DNA of 64,000 bases from Inonotus obliquus (Eukaryota > Basidiomycota > Agaricomycetes > Hymenochaetales > Hymenochaetaceae), in NCBI GenBank assembly GCA_032164295.1, contig JAJHTX010000010.1, forward strand, positions 1,426,001 to 1,490,000, given 5' to 3'. The notes below the pieces were generated by a model. The model had not been told where the DNA came from and did not search any database. It saw nothing but the letters and a program-made list of their open reading frames with translations. Below, one piece after another: positions 10,152-21,504 of the stretch. How positions within the stretch are numbered: the first letter of the stretch is position 1; each line of letters starts with the position of its first letter. A program made the position numbers and the translations under genes.

Positions 10152-11859
10152 ATGGACAAACTCAACGGAAGCAAAATGAGATCTTTCGCGTCTAAGGATG
10201 CGCAGTGCGCTAGCCTGCACGATTTTGATGCATTCTCCGCTCTCGAGCAGGCTGCTGTGACGGTATGGACGCTGATTGAGGATGGGTTGGACAGTACGGC
10301 TGCTTTATTTGCTGAGTGGTGAGTCGGTCAACGCATCGACAATGTCTATAATACTCATCGTCTCGAGCAGCAAAAACTCGCATGATGGCGTCGCAGATCA
10401 TCTCAAATCTATGCGGAGGTCGTATACTTCGTCTCTCAAGTCACTCCGTAAGCTCCGTGAGTTCGCTGCGACGGTGCTCGACGGAGTAAAACAGTTTGAG
10501 CAGAACTTCGAGGATCTCCAGAATCAGATCAGCAACACTGCTTTGAACTACGGACTGATTCCTCTTCCGGACGAGGTGCTTGCAGAGATATTCGTTCTTG
10601 CTGCAACGACGCTGGAGGAGAAAGTGGCGCTGTCGCTGGTGTGCAAGAGGTTCAGGAGAGTGATAATGTCGATGCAGAGTATGTGGGATGGGTATTTCAT
10701 TAATTCATACCAGCGACCAGAGCAGAGCATTGCTATTGCTGAGGGGAATAGGCATACTTCCGTGAAGGCTCGCCTTGACCCCGGATCCCCGGTGGCTTTC
10801 GTGAAATGGATTCTATCTCTTGGACCGGAAGAGCTGGAATTGAGTCATTTCGACAATTCTTCCTGGGAAAATTTTGGACCGATCCTGGCTGGCGGGAACA
10901 TGCCGAATCTCCGTAGTTTGGTGATACAATATACCCGCGTCTTACCCAGCATGCACATTCTCGAAGAATGGAACTTTCCACACCTCGAAGGCTTAGAGGC
11001 CGACTTCGTTCCAGCGACGGAACTCGGGAGGAACCTGGTTTGGTGTGGATTGGACCGAATTGGAGATAATGAACTGGATTCCCTGAGGGATTTCCTTGCA
11101 AACGCGAATTCTCTTCAGGATCTACGTCTTTTTATCTGCGACACACCTTTTAACGAATCCGTCGACCTTCCTTCACTTCGCAGTCTGGAGGTCAATTTCA
11201 TTCCTCACCCATCCCTTGCCAAACACCTGGTTCATTTTCGATTAGATCCAGAGGTCAACGTTCGTCTACCCAAGCTGCTCGATTTTCTGTCGGTTTCGAC
11301 AGCACTGCAAGAGCTCGACGTTTCTATTTATTTCATGTATGACGTAGCCACAGCCAACGTGATGACTATACCTAGTATAGTCACGTGTGTCATTTCGGGC
11401 AGTTCGGTCTTGATTGCGAAACTCCGTATGCCCAACATTCGAACGCTAAGACTAGCTCTGGGTTTCATTCCAATGGATACTCTGGAGGAATTCCGGACTT
11501 CCCTACAGTCCATGACATTGCTTGAGGAGCTCGAGTTGGAGGCATGTATGATACTCGCCGATTTCCTTGACGAAATCATCCGATTTGCCCCTCATCACCT
11601 CGGGTCGTTCTCGTTGAAGGGTTGCCAATATTTCTATTCGTTCAGTACAGATCGACCACGCTTGCATTTCTCTCCCGGTCCTCAGCGACAACTTATCCGT
11701 TTTGCGGAGGGTGACTTCGGTGTGGATTTCATATCGGGCGTCGTTGATTATCTGAGGTCGGTCGGACTTGACTCGACGAAGATCGAATTTTGTACCTGCA
11801 GTGGTTGGGAGAATGAGGTGTTTGGACTGGGCGATGTAATATCAGCAATACGGTCGTGA
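10152..11859 (+). CDS. F-box/LRR-like protein C
   Basis: Predicted F-box substrate receptor of 551 residues. Exon 1 is 10152-10318, the intron 10319-10370 (GTGAGT...CAG, 52 nt) and exon 2 10371-11859. A longer open frame starting at 10276 runs through the intron in another frame of exon 1. It is rejected because the family peptide FSALEQAAVTVWTLIEDGLD is in the frame of the ATG at 10152. The F-box core is PLPDEVLAEIFVLAATTLEE then LSLVCKRF. The middle shares a block with B (LDPGSPVAFVKWILSL) and the C-terminal part matches A (HHLGSFSLKGCQYFYS). It appears intact. Confidence 0.85.
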
Positions 11860-12981
11860 GCCTCTCGCATGTCCTTTCGTTGATCCAAGTGAGTCCAGGT
11901 CGAGATGCATTAAGGACTTGTCAGTCGGTATTGTACAGTTCCTGTAAATAATTCCATGGGAGAAGAAAAAGATTGTGTGTACATGTACCGAGGGGCTCAT
12001 CTCAGTCCTGGTGTACAGAGCTGAGGTAATCAATCTTATACGTGAGTGCAAGGAGAATCACCGGACTGACTAACAGTAGACATCTCGTCGATCACAAGCA
12101 AGTTGATCAATTTCCGACAAGTTATGATGGACGTGAACTGGTTTTGTATTGCGGAACAATATAGAGTTGCATGGCATCAGGTAAACAGTAGCGCACTTCA
12201 GAGAAACGATATATACACCTTGAATCAGACGCTGCATTCAACTACTATCCTGTTATTACATGCGTCAAGAATGTATTAGGCTTGAAGCTTACGCAGTCGT
12301 CCATTGGCAATCCTCTTCTTGATGACAGCTAAATGATAAACGTCCTTAGTACTCGCGATTTTTGCACTTGACGTTGAGACTGCGACATTCTCTTACCAGA
12401 CATTCCGATGTCGTAGAGAACGGGCCGGAGCAAGGCTCCTCATTGACGATTTGGAGAAAATCATTAATATTGTGGCAATGAGCGTGGAGCTGGTCGACTG
12501 GTGGTCATGAAGAGAATATGATTCAAAGTTCCTTCCATTTGAATACAGTAGAACGCTTAGCTGGGTCGAAAGTTACATGTGGACCAGTAAGCGTATAGAA
12601 TGTTAACCATATCGATTCAATCACAACAATGCTCGAGTTCTGCTCCTGCAAGCAATTCGAAGCAACTTACTTTTGCCGAATGCTCATTGCTCACTTCGTT
12701 TTTTGATTAGTCTCAGGCTCTCTGACGCAACTATTCCGACCCGCAGCGCTTGCCCGAGGTCCTCATGACGTGTTTCGTGCTTGACATGCTTGATACTGGC
12801 GTAACGATCAGGTTTGGGATGAGGGAGAGGCAAATAGAAAAAGTGAGAGGACTGGTAAGTACGTAAGCGGATCGTGTCGATAATTATGTAAACCATAACC
12901 TGGACTGAGTCATTCTCGACAGGGCATCTTCAGCAACTTCTGCAACAGCGATCGTACTCTATTCTATTCCCCAGCGTTGGC
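11860..12981. other. Intergenic region C-D, copy of the A-B spacer
   Basis: The spacer is nearly identical to 6455-7541, including the 3' flank, the inner block and the upstream element (GTACGTAAGC at 12859, TTATGTAAACC at 12884). No gene is supported. Confidence 0.6.
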
Positions 12982-14705
12982 ATGGGCAAACTCAACGGAA
13001 TCGAAATGAGATCTTTCGCGTCTAAGGATGTGCAGTGCGCTAGCCTGCACGATTTTGATGCATTCTCCGCTCTCGAACAGGCTGCAGTGACGGTATGGAC
13101 GCTGGTCGGGGACGGGCTGGATAGCACGGCTGCATTATTTGCTGAATGGTGAGTCGCACTCAATCAGCACACCAATAATACTAAAAACACCTATTGCGAA
13201 AGCTCGGACGACGACGTCGTGAACAGTCTGAAGTCAATGCGAAGATCGTATACATCCTCTCTCGAGCCATTTCGTAGACTCAAGGCGATCACGATGGCGG
13301 TGCTCGACAGAGTGAAACAGTTGGAGAAGAAGCTCGAGGAGTTTGAAAGTCAGATCTCGTGCACTGCCATGAACTATGGATTGAATCTTCTCCCGGACGA
13401 GGTGCTGGCTGAGATATTCGTTCTTGCCGCGACGACGCTGGAGGAGAAGGTAGCGCTATCGCTGGTGTGCAAGAGGTTCAGGAGAGTGATGATGTCGATG
13501 CGGAGGATGTGGGATGGATATCACATTAGCTCGGATCGGCCACCAGAGCAGATTGTTGCAATTGCTGAGGGGCATGGGTTTGCTTCGCTGAAGGCATGCC
13601 TTTATCGCGGATCCCCAGTGTCTTCCGTGAAGTGCATTCTATCCCTTGAACCGGGAGAGCTGGAATTTAGTCATTTCGACAATTCATCCTGGGAAGATTT
13701 TGAGCCGATCCTGGCTGGCTGGAACACGCAGAATCTCCGTAGTTTGGTGATACGGGGCACTTGCGATGTACCCAGCATGGATATTCTCAAAGAATGGAAC
13801 TTTCCTCACCTCGAAAGCTTATCGGCCAACTTTGTTCCGGCGACGGAACTCGGGAAGAACCTGGTTCGGTGTAGATTGGACGGAATACCAGATAGCGCAC
13901 TAGATAACCTGCGGAATTTCCTTGCAAACGCAAATTCACTTCAGGATCTACGTCTTTCTATCCGCGGCGAACATTTTACCGAAGTCTGCGACCTTCCTTC
14001 ACTTCGCAGTCTGGACGTCGACTTCATTCCCTTGCCAAACACTTGGTTCGTTTTCGATTGTGTTCTGATGTCCACACCCGTCTGCCCGAGTTGCTCGATT
14101 TTTTATCGGTTTCGACAGCACTGCAAGAGCTTGGCGTTTCTATCTATGACATGTATGATGTAGCCACCGTCAGCATAACGACTATGCCCAGTATTGTCAC
14201 GTGTGTCATTTCGAGCAGTTACATTTCGGGCAGTTACTCTGTTTCGGATTTGATGATTGCGAAACTCCGTATGCCCAACCTTCGAACACTAAAACTACGA
14301 CATCTGGAATCCATTTCCACGGAAACTCTGGAGGAATTCCGGACTTCCCTGCATTCCATGACATTGCTTGAGGAGCTCGAATTGGAGGCACGTGCATTGT
14401 TCGCCGGAACTCTTGACGAAATCATCCGATTTGCTCCTCATCACCTCGAATCGATCTCGTTGAAGGGCTACCATCGTTGTTATCCGTTCCCTACCGATCG
14501 ACCACGCTTGCATTCCTCTCCCGCTCCTCTGCGACGGCTTATCCGCTTTACGGAGGGCGAATTCTATGAGGATTTCATGTCGTTCATCGTTGATTACCTG
14601 AGGTCGGTCGGACTTGACTCGACGAAGATCGAGTTTTGTAATTGTGGTGGGTGGGAGAATGGGGTGTTTGGACTGGGCGATGTAATATCAGCAAAACGGT
14701 CGTGA
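12982..14705 (+). pseudogene. F-box/LRR-like gene D, frameshifted
   Basis: The gene has the family layout: exon 1 12982-13148, intron 13149-13202, exon 2 13203-14705. Exon 1 and the start of exon 2 are nearly the same as in gene B. The F-box core LLPDEVLAEIFVLAATTLEE is intact. Around 14030 the sequence reads CATTCCCTTGCC where the relatives have CATTCC, ten more bases, then CTTGCC. The 10-nt deletion lies between short TCC repeats. It moves the reading into another frame that stops at 14163, giving about 375 residues. The original frame resumes as an open stretch to 14705, ending like the intact genes. The change looks recent because no other stop is seen. A truncated protein could still be made. 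Confidence 0.8.
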
Positions 14706-15103
14706 GCCTCTCGCATGTCCTTTCGCTGATCCAAGTGAGTCAAGATCGAGTAATATAAGGACTTCTCATTCGGTATAGTACAGATTGTGTGTACATGTAC
14801 AGAGGGGTTCATCTCAGCCTTGGCTTAGCACAGACTACGAAATGAATCTTACATACGCTAGAGCAGTGGACATTGCGTCGATCACAAGCAGATTGGTCAA
14901 TTTTCAACAAGTTATGATGGTCGAGAACTGATTTTGTTGTATAGCATCAGGTAAACGGTAGTGCGCTTCCAGGAAACCTGGTGGTAGAAAGATTACTATT
15001 CCAGGAGCGATGTCTGTCTAAGATTATGTAATCAAACTACCTGAGTCATTCTACCAACCAACCTTTTGCAGCAAGGACCGCAACCTATCCCTGAAGTAGT
15101 GGC
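14706..15103. other. Intergenic region D-E
   Basis: No gene is supported. The 3' flank resembles that of genes A and C but lacks an internal stretch. Only the second half of the usual upstream element is recognisable (GATTATGTAATC at about 15023), so gene E has lost the TACGTAAGC half. Confidence 0.4.
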
Positions 15104-16828
15104 ATGGACAATCACAACGAAATCGAAAAGAGATCTCTGGCGTTTAATGGTGCGAAGTATGCTAGCCTGCATGATTCTGAGGCATTCTCCGCTCTCGAGC
15201 AGGCTGCAGCGACGGTATGGATGGTGGTGGAAGACGGGTTGGACAGCGTAGCTCCGATATTTGCTGAGTAGTGAGTCGGGAAACGCATCGATCGACAATA
15301 CCTTATAATACTCATCGTCTTGAGCAGCGAGAACTCGCACGATTTCGTGAATCACCTCAAATCCGTGAGGAGATCGTATGCTTCCTCTCTCAAGCTATTG
15401 CGCAACCTCCAGGCGTTCACGGTGACGGTGGCCAACAGAGTAAAACAGTTTGAGCAGAAACTCGAGGATCTCCAGAATCAGATCACCTGCACCGCCTTGA
15501 ACTATGGGCTAAGTCTGCTCCCGGACGAGGTGCTGGCTGAGATATTCGTTCTTGCCGCAACGACGCTGGAGGAGAAGGTGGCGCTGTCGCTGGTGTGCAA
15601 GAGGTTCAGTAGAGTGATGATGTCGATGCAGAGAATGTGGGATGGGTATTTCATCGATTCATACCAGCCACCAGAACAGAGCATTGCGATTGCTGAGGGG
15701 AATGGGTATACTTCCGTGAAGGCTCGCCTTGACCCCGGATCCCCGGTTGCTTTCGTGAAATGGATTCTATCTCTTGAACCAGGAGAGCTGGAATTTGGTC
15801 ATTTCGACAATTCATCCTGGGAAACTTTTAGGCCGATCCTGGCTGGCGGGAACACGCAGAACCTCCGTAGTTTGGTGATACACCATACCCGCATCTTACC
15901 CAGCATGCACATTCTCGAAGAATGGAACTTTCCACACCTCGAAGGCTTAGTGGCCGACTTCGTTCCAGCGACGGAACTCGGGAGGAACCTGGTTCGGTGT
16001 AGATTGGACCAAATTCCAGATTATGAACTAGATTCCCTGCGGAATTTCCTTGCAAACGCAAAATCTCTTCAGGATCTACGTCTTTCTATCCTCCGCGGCA
16101 CACGTTTTTACGAGGCATGCGACCTTCCTTCACTTCGCAGTCTGGAGGTCAATTTCGTTCCTCACCCATCCCTTGCCAAACACTTGGTTCGTTTTCGATT
16201 AGTAACATTGGACGACGTTCATGAGTCCGAGTTGCTCAATTTTTTATCGGTTTCGACGGGACTACAGGAGCTCGACGTTTCTGGTCATGTCACTTATGAA
16301 GTAGCCGCAGTCAACGTAACGACCATGCCTAGTATTGTCACGTGTGTCATTTCAAGCGTTTGCTCCGGTTCGGACTTGATTGCGAAACTCCGTATGCCCA
16401 ACCTTCGAACGCTAATACTACAACAGTTGGAGCACCGTCCCACGCGGTATCCGGAAGAATTCCGGACTTCCCTGCAGTCCATGACATTGCTTGAGGAGCT
16501 CGAGTTGGAGGTACGTGAATTGTTCGCCAGAACTCTTCACGAAATTATCCGATTTGCTCCTCATCACCTCGAATCGATCTCGTTGAAGGGTTGCCAACAT
16601 TTTTATACGCTCAACACCGGTCGACGACGCTTGCATTTCTCTCCCGCTCCTCTGCGACGGCTTATCCGCTTTACGGAGGGCCAATTCGATGAGGATTTCA
16701 TGTCGTTCATCGTTGATTACCTGAGGTCGGTCGGACTTGACTCGACGAAGATCGAGTTTTGTAATTGTGGTGGGTGGGAGAATGGGGTGTTTGGACTGGA
16801 CGGCGTATTGTCTGCAAAACTGGCTTGA
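15104..16828 (+). CDS. F-box/LRR-like protein E
   Basis: Predicted F-box substrate receptor of 555 residues. Exon 1 is 15104-15270, the intron 15271-15327 (57 nt) and exon 2 15328-16828. Exon 1 ends TA where most copies have TG, so the joining codon is Tyr. The F-box core is LLPDEVLAEIFVLAATTLEE then LSLVCKRF. It is a clear mosaic. Exon 1 and the intron resemble gene G. The middle (about 15590-16540) is nearly the same as gene B. The last 50 residues, with FMSFIVDYLRSVGLDSTKIE, match gene D. It appears intact. Confidence 0.85.
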
Positions 16829-17868
16829 GCGATATTATGCTCTTTCGTCGACCTGAGGGAACTGATGGAGATATGTTATGATTTGTATTTTACAGTACCC
16901 GTAAACACGGACTATGGAATCAGGGCTGACCAGGACGGCAGTCATTGCGTGGATCATAACCAACTCCAAGACGTTATGACAAACGAGAACTGGGTTTAGT
17001 AATGCGGTACAAGATAGAGTTACAAGACATCAGATGGAAAGTGTGCTTCAGAGCTACCAGGTGATTGAAAGATTGCTAGTATAAAGAGTCCACTACGAAA
17101 GTGACTACGGAGAGCCGTGAATGGATATTTGCTAGACGCAACGTAGATAGTGCACGTCATCCATCCTCCTCCAGTATATGCCTCAGCTTATAAACATTAT
17201 CTGATCCACACATGTTGCATTCGACTAGCATGTTCTTATTGCGTGTGTTGAGAATGTGCTAGGCTTGAAGCTTACCCAGTCGTCTCAGTTGGTGACAATG
17301 TTGATGATTACTTGGCCCGATGTTAATTGGCCAATTCATTGATACTTGCGATTTTCGCACTTGACAGCATGCTCCTACGAGTAGGCAAAGGGATTCTGGC
17401 GTATTAGAAATCTGTCGTAAGGTTGTTTTGGAGAAGATGTGGCGAGGACTCGCGTGGAACTGGTAGTCACAAGGAGAATTGGACTCAACATTCCTATTGA
17501 GAACCACAGAACGAGAATAGATGCTGGAAATTATACGTTTGCCTGTGAGAATATAGATTATTAACCGTGTCAATTCAGCTACCGCAATATACTCCTGCAA
17601 CTGCAAGCAACTCTTATCGAATGTTCATTTCGTCTTATATAACTAGTCTTAGGATCGACGTGCTATGCAGTCCTGCAGTGATTCCTCGCCCCATGATGGA
17701 TTTCATACTTTACAAGATGAATGATGACAAAGCAAAAGGCGTGAGAGGACAGGACGTCATGGCAAGTACGTAAGCAAACCTTGACCTTGACCATGATTAT
17801 GTAAACCGGGGCATTAGGCCTCCGCCTCCGAAATGCAACAACGATCCAGTCTTCATACAAACAGTGAC
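16829..17868. other. Intergenic region E-F
   Basis: No gene is supported. It contains weak similarity to the other spacers (GTGTGCTTCAGAG at about 17040; AGGCTTGAAGCTTAC at about 17261, compare 12280). GTACGTAAGC is at 17766-17775 and ATTATGTAAACC at 17796-17807, about 100 bp before gene F. Confidence 0.4.
17766..17807 (+). promoter_or_regulatory. Shared two-part upstream element of gene F
   Basis: GTACGTAAGC and ATTATGTAAACC are present with a slightly longer gap than before A, B and D. The first part is 103 bp upstream of the ATG. Confidence 0.5.
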
Positions 17869-19620
17869 ATGAATAAACTTAACGAAATCGAAAAGGGATA
17901 TTTCACGTCTAAGGATGTGCAGTGCGCTAGCCTGCACGATTTTGATGCATTCTCCGCTCTCGAACAGGCTGCAGCGGTGGTATGGACGCTGGTTGAGGAC
18001 GGGTTGGACAGCACGGCTGCGTTATTTGCTGAGTGGTGAGTTGGACAACGCATTGGCAATAGCCTGTGACACTCATTGCTTTGATCACTGATCAGCGAAA
18101 ACTCTCATGATGACGTTGCGAATCGCCTCAAGTCTATGCGGATATCGTACGCTTCGTCTTTCAAGCCACTCCATAGGTTCCAGGCGTTCGCGGCGACGAT
18201 GCTCGATAGAGTAAAACAGTTTGAGCAGAAACTCGAAAGGTTCCAAATCCAGATTTCGTGCACTGCCATGAACTATGGATTAAATCTGCTCCCGGACGAG
18301 GTGCTGGCTGAGATAGTCGTCCTTGCCGCGACGACGCTGGAGGAGAAGGTGGCGCTATCGCTGGTGTGCAGGAGGTTCAGGAGAGTGATGATGTCGATGC
18401 GGAGGATGTGGGATGGGTATCGCATCGATTCAAACCAGTCACGAGAACAGATGATTGCAATTGCTGAAGGCAACAGGTTTGTTTCGCTGAAGGCTCGTCT
18501 CCATGCCAGATCCCCGGTGGCTTTCGTGAAATGGATTCTATCTCTCGAACCGGAAGAGATGGAATGTACATCTTTCGACGAATCATCCTGGGAAACATTT
18601 GGGCCAATTCTGGCTGGATGGAAGGCGCAGAATCTCCGTAGTTTGGCGATACAACATACCCGCGTCTTACCCAGCATGGATATTCTCAAAGAATGGAACT
18701 TTCCACGCCTCGAAAGCCTAGAGGCCGATTTCGTTCCAGGAACCGCACTCGGGAGGAACCTGGTTCGTTGTAGATTGGACCGAATTCGGAGTAACGGACT
18801 AGGTTCCCTGATGGATTTCCTTGCAAACGCAAATTTACTTCAAGATCTACATATTACTGTCTGCGGCACACGTTTTCACGAAGTGTGCGACCTTCCTTCA
18901 CTTCGCAGTCTGGAGATCAATCACATTCCCCACCCATCGCTTGCCAAACACTTGGTTCGTTTTCGATTATCGTGTCCTATGGGTGGGAACTACCCTCGCC
19001 TGCCCGAGCTGCTCGATTTTTTGTCGATTTCGACAGCGCTACAAGAGCTCGACCTCGTTATTGATGGCATCAATGGCATAGACATGGCATTACCGGCAGT
19101 AACTATGCCTAGCATTGTCTCATGTGCTATCTCGGATCGTCAAGGGCTCGTAAAAATGTCTTCGGCTTTATTGATTGCGAAACTCCGTATGCCCAGCCTT
19201 CGAACGCTAAAACTAGAACTGGGTTCTAATTCCACGGAAACTCGGGAGGAATTCCGAACTTCTCTACGGTCCATGACAATGCTCGAGGAGCTCGAATTGA
19301 AGACATATGCACTACACGCCGAGTTTCTTGACGAAATCATCCGATTTGCTCCTCATCACCTAGAGTCATTCTCATTGAAGGATTGCCGTGATTATCATCC
19401 GTTCACTACCGGTCGACCACGCTTGAATTTCTCTCCCGCTCCTCTGAGAAGGCTTATACATTTTACGAAGGGTCGTTTAGGTGTGGTTTTCGTATCGGGC
19501 ATCGTGGATTATCTCAGGACGGTTGGACTAGACAAGATGAAGATCGAGCTTTGTGACTGTGTAGGTTTGAAGAATGGGACGTACGGGCTAGACGAGGTAC
19601 TATCGGTGAGACGGTCGTGA
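17869..19620 (+). CDS. F-box/LRR-like protein F
   Basis: Predicted F-box substrate receptor of 563 residues, the longest in the array. Exon 1 is 17869-18035, the intron 18036-18095 (60 nt) and exon 2 18096-19620. The N-terminal part of exon 2 is nearly the same as in gene A (SFKPLHRFQAFAATMLDRVK and the F-box with EIVVLAATTLEE). The stretch DSNQSREQMIAIAEGNRF onward is the same as gene G. The leucine-rich region is more divergent, with an extended loop around SCPMGGNYPRLPELLDFLSI that is shared only with G. F and G thus form a subgroup in the LRR part, while F groups with A in the F-box part. Confidence 0.85.
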
Positions 19621-21504
19621 GCCTTCTTATACTCTTTCATTGACCCGAGGGAATCCAGATGGAGTCAAGTACAGATTTCTCAGTCGAAGTGTTGTACAGT
19701 ACCCGTAAATAACTATATGGAAGAACAAAAGGATTGTGAATAGAAGTTCTCACCTTAGTCGTGGTGGAAGACCTATAAACTTGACAGGGTTGACTGACGT
19801 CCGGCATTGCGTCGATCATAACCAAATTTCAAGACGTTACGATGAACGAGAGCTGAGTTTACCACTGCGGGACAATATATACTTACACGATACCATAACT
19901 ATTCGACAATATGCTTCTGGGAATTGAAAGATTACTATTGTCAACTTCATAATCGATCGTTTCCTGTATATAAAACAATCAGGATCATGTTCGTCTGCAG
20001 GTTGATCTCTGTTACTAAGAGTGGCTGCAGGTGAGTGAAGGTCTGAAAGACAAGATTGATGCTTCCAAGTTCCCGGTAAGGTTACAGAAAATGTTTTCCG
20101 AAACGCAGAACATAAGAAAATACTAAATAGGCGTCGTCCAGGACGGCATAGTAGCTTCTATTACTGTATAACAAAGTAAATACTTCAGACTATGTAATTT
20201 ATTTGATGCACATGTCTTGAATCACAAGCAATGAATAGACCAACAATCCGGTACGTTCTTATAGCATAGGTTGAGGAAGCATTAGGTTTGAAGTCGCAGT
20301 TATCTCTGTTGCTGATATTATTGATAGTAAAATGCGCTAAGATGAACATCCTGGAGAATTGATCATTGTGATATTTTAATGAATAGACTCTTGGTTTATC
20401 TCGACGAGGCTTTTGTCCCATTGAGTATTTGAACAGCTTTGAAAAGCGGTCAGCCATTCGCCAACCAAAAACATCAGTCTCAATGGGTCGGGATAAATAC
20501 TACGTTACCGTCCCAAAATGACTTATGGAGACCCAGTAATCAATATCCGGATTGGATTTGATAGTGCCCTCGAGGAGCCCTGGCAGCTCTTGGTCTGCAT
20601 GTCTAACAATCGACTACAAGAAAAGCATACAATATACTTGTCTTTGGTTCCAGTCATATCCATCTTGGGGCTGATATTGAGGGTTGGACCCGATGAAATT
20701 TGCAGTGGGACACGAACGGATGAAATAAAGCCAGCCCTATCATTTCCACCAACCGCCATAAGTGTGCAAGAGGCACCATTTATGCTGCTTGAGATAGTTG
20801 ATATTTTGGCTGCTAGATGTTAGGCACACAGAAAGTACAGGAAGGACCATAGAGGCGTCCGCCCTCGCATCGCAGATACAGATGTATGCCTCTTCCCCGC
20901 TTCATTCAGACTCCCACGAATCCGTAAAGTTGCTAATGTTCAACTATACGAGTGGTGATAGCCATCCAGCGGACCGCTCTAGGTAGGGGATAAAGGGATC
21001 ACGACTTATTATAAAACGATCCGGTGCAAGGCCCCTTGAGGCTGTTTTTGGAAAGGCCATGCATCTCGAGGTTCGAAAGGAGTCGCAAGGAGCATGGAAT
21101 TGGTCGACTGGTGGCCATGGGGAGAGTATCATGAGGAGAGTATAGTTCAAAAGCTCATTCCAATTGAATACGGTGGAACAGAATAGACGCTGAGCTGTTG
21201 TAGTCATCATCCGTCCTCACACTCCGCCCACGGACCTTCAAGTTCTGCCCTCCTCCAAGTAATTTTTGCCGACCGAACTCTCACTTCGTCTTCATCATAA
21301 TTAGTTTTATATTCCATGCCTTTCCTCAGTACCTATAAGGTCCTCGCGATGGATTTCATTCTTGCAATGATAATGATGGAGATGACTTTTGAAGACATTG
21401 ATTCATCGCGGCAAGTACGTAAGCGGATCGAGTCACTGATTATGTAACCAAACTACTCGGAGTGGGAGTCAAGTTGGGTTCGCTGCATCCATTGACATGG
21501 ACTG
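19621..21504. other. Intergenic region F-G with a relic on the minus strand
   Basis: No intact gene is supported. At about 20523-20830 (-) there is the best-kept copy of an unidentified fragment family (NGASCTLMAVGGNDRAGF, then PTLNISPKMDMTGTKDKY). It is related to fragments at 9397, 35970 and 39330. The upstream element of gene G is at 21415-21449 (GTACGTAAGC and ATTATGTAACC). Confidence 0.45.

Noticed and set aside
10276..10370. Longer open frame that would start gene C at 10276 (similar frames at 35210 and 38578 for H and I)
   Set aside because: It reads exon 1 in the wrong frame and runs through the intron. The conserved exon-1 peptide and the GTGAGT/CAG borders support the spliced model.
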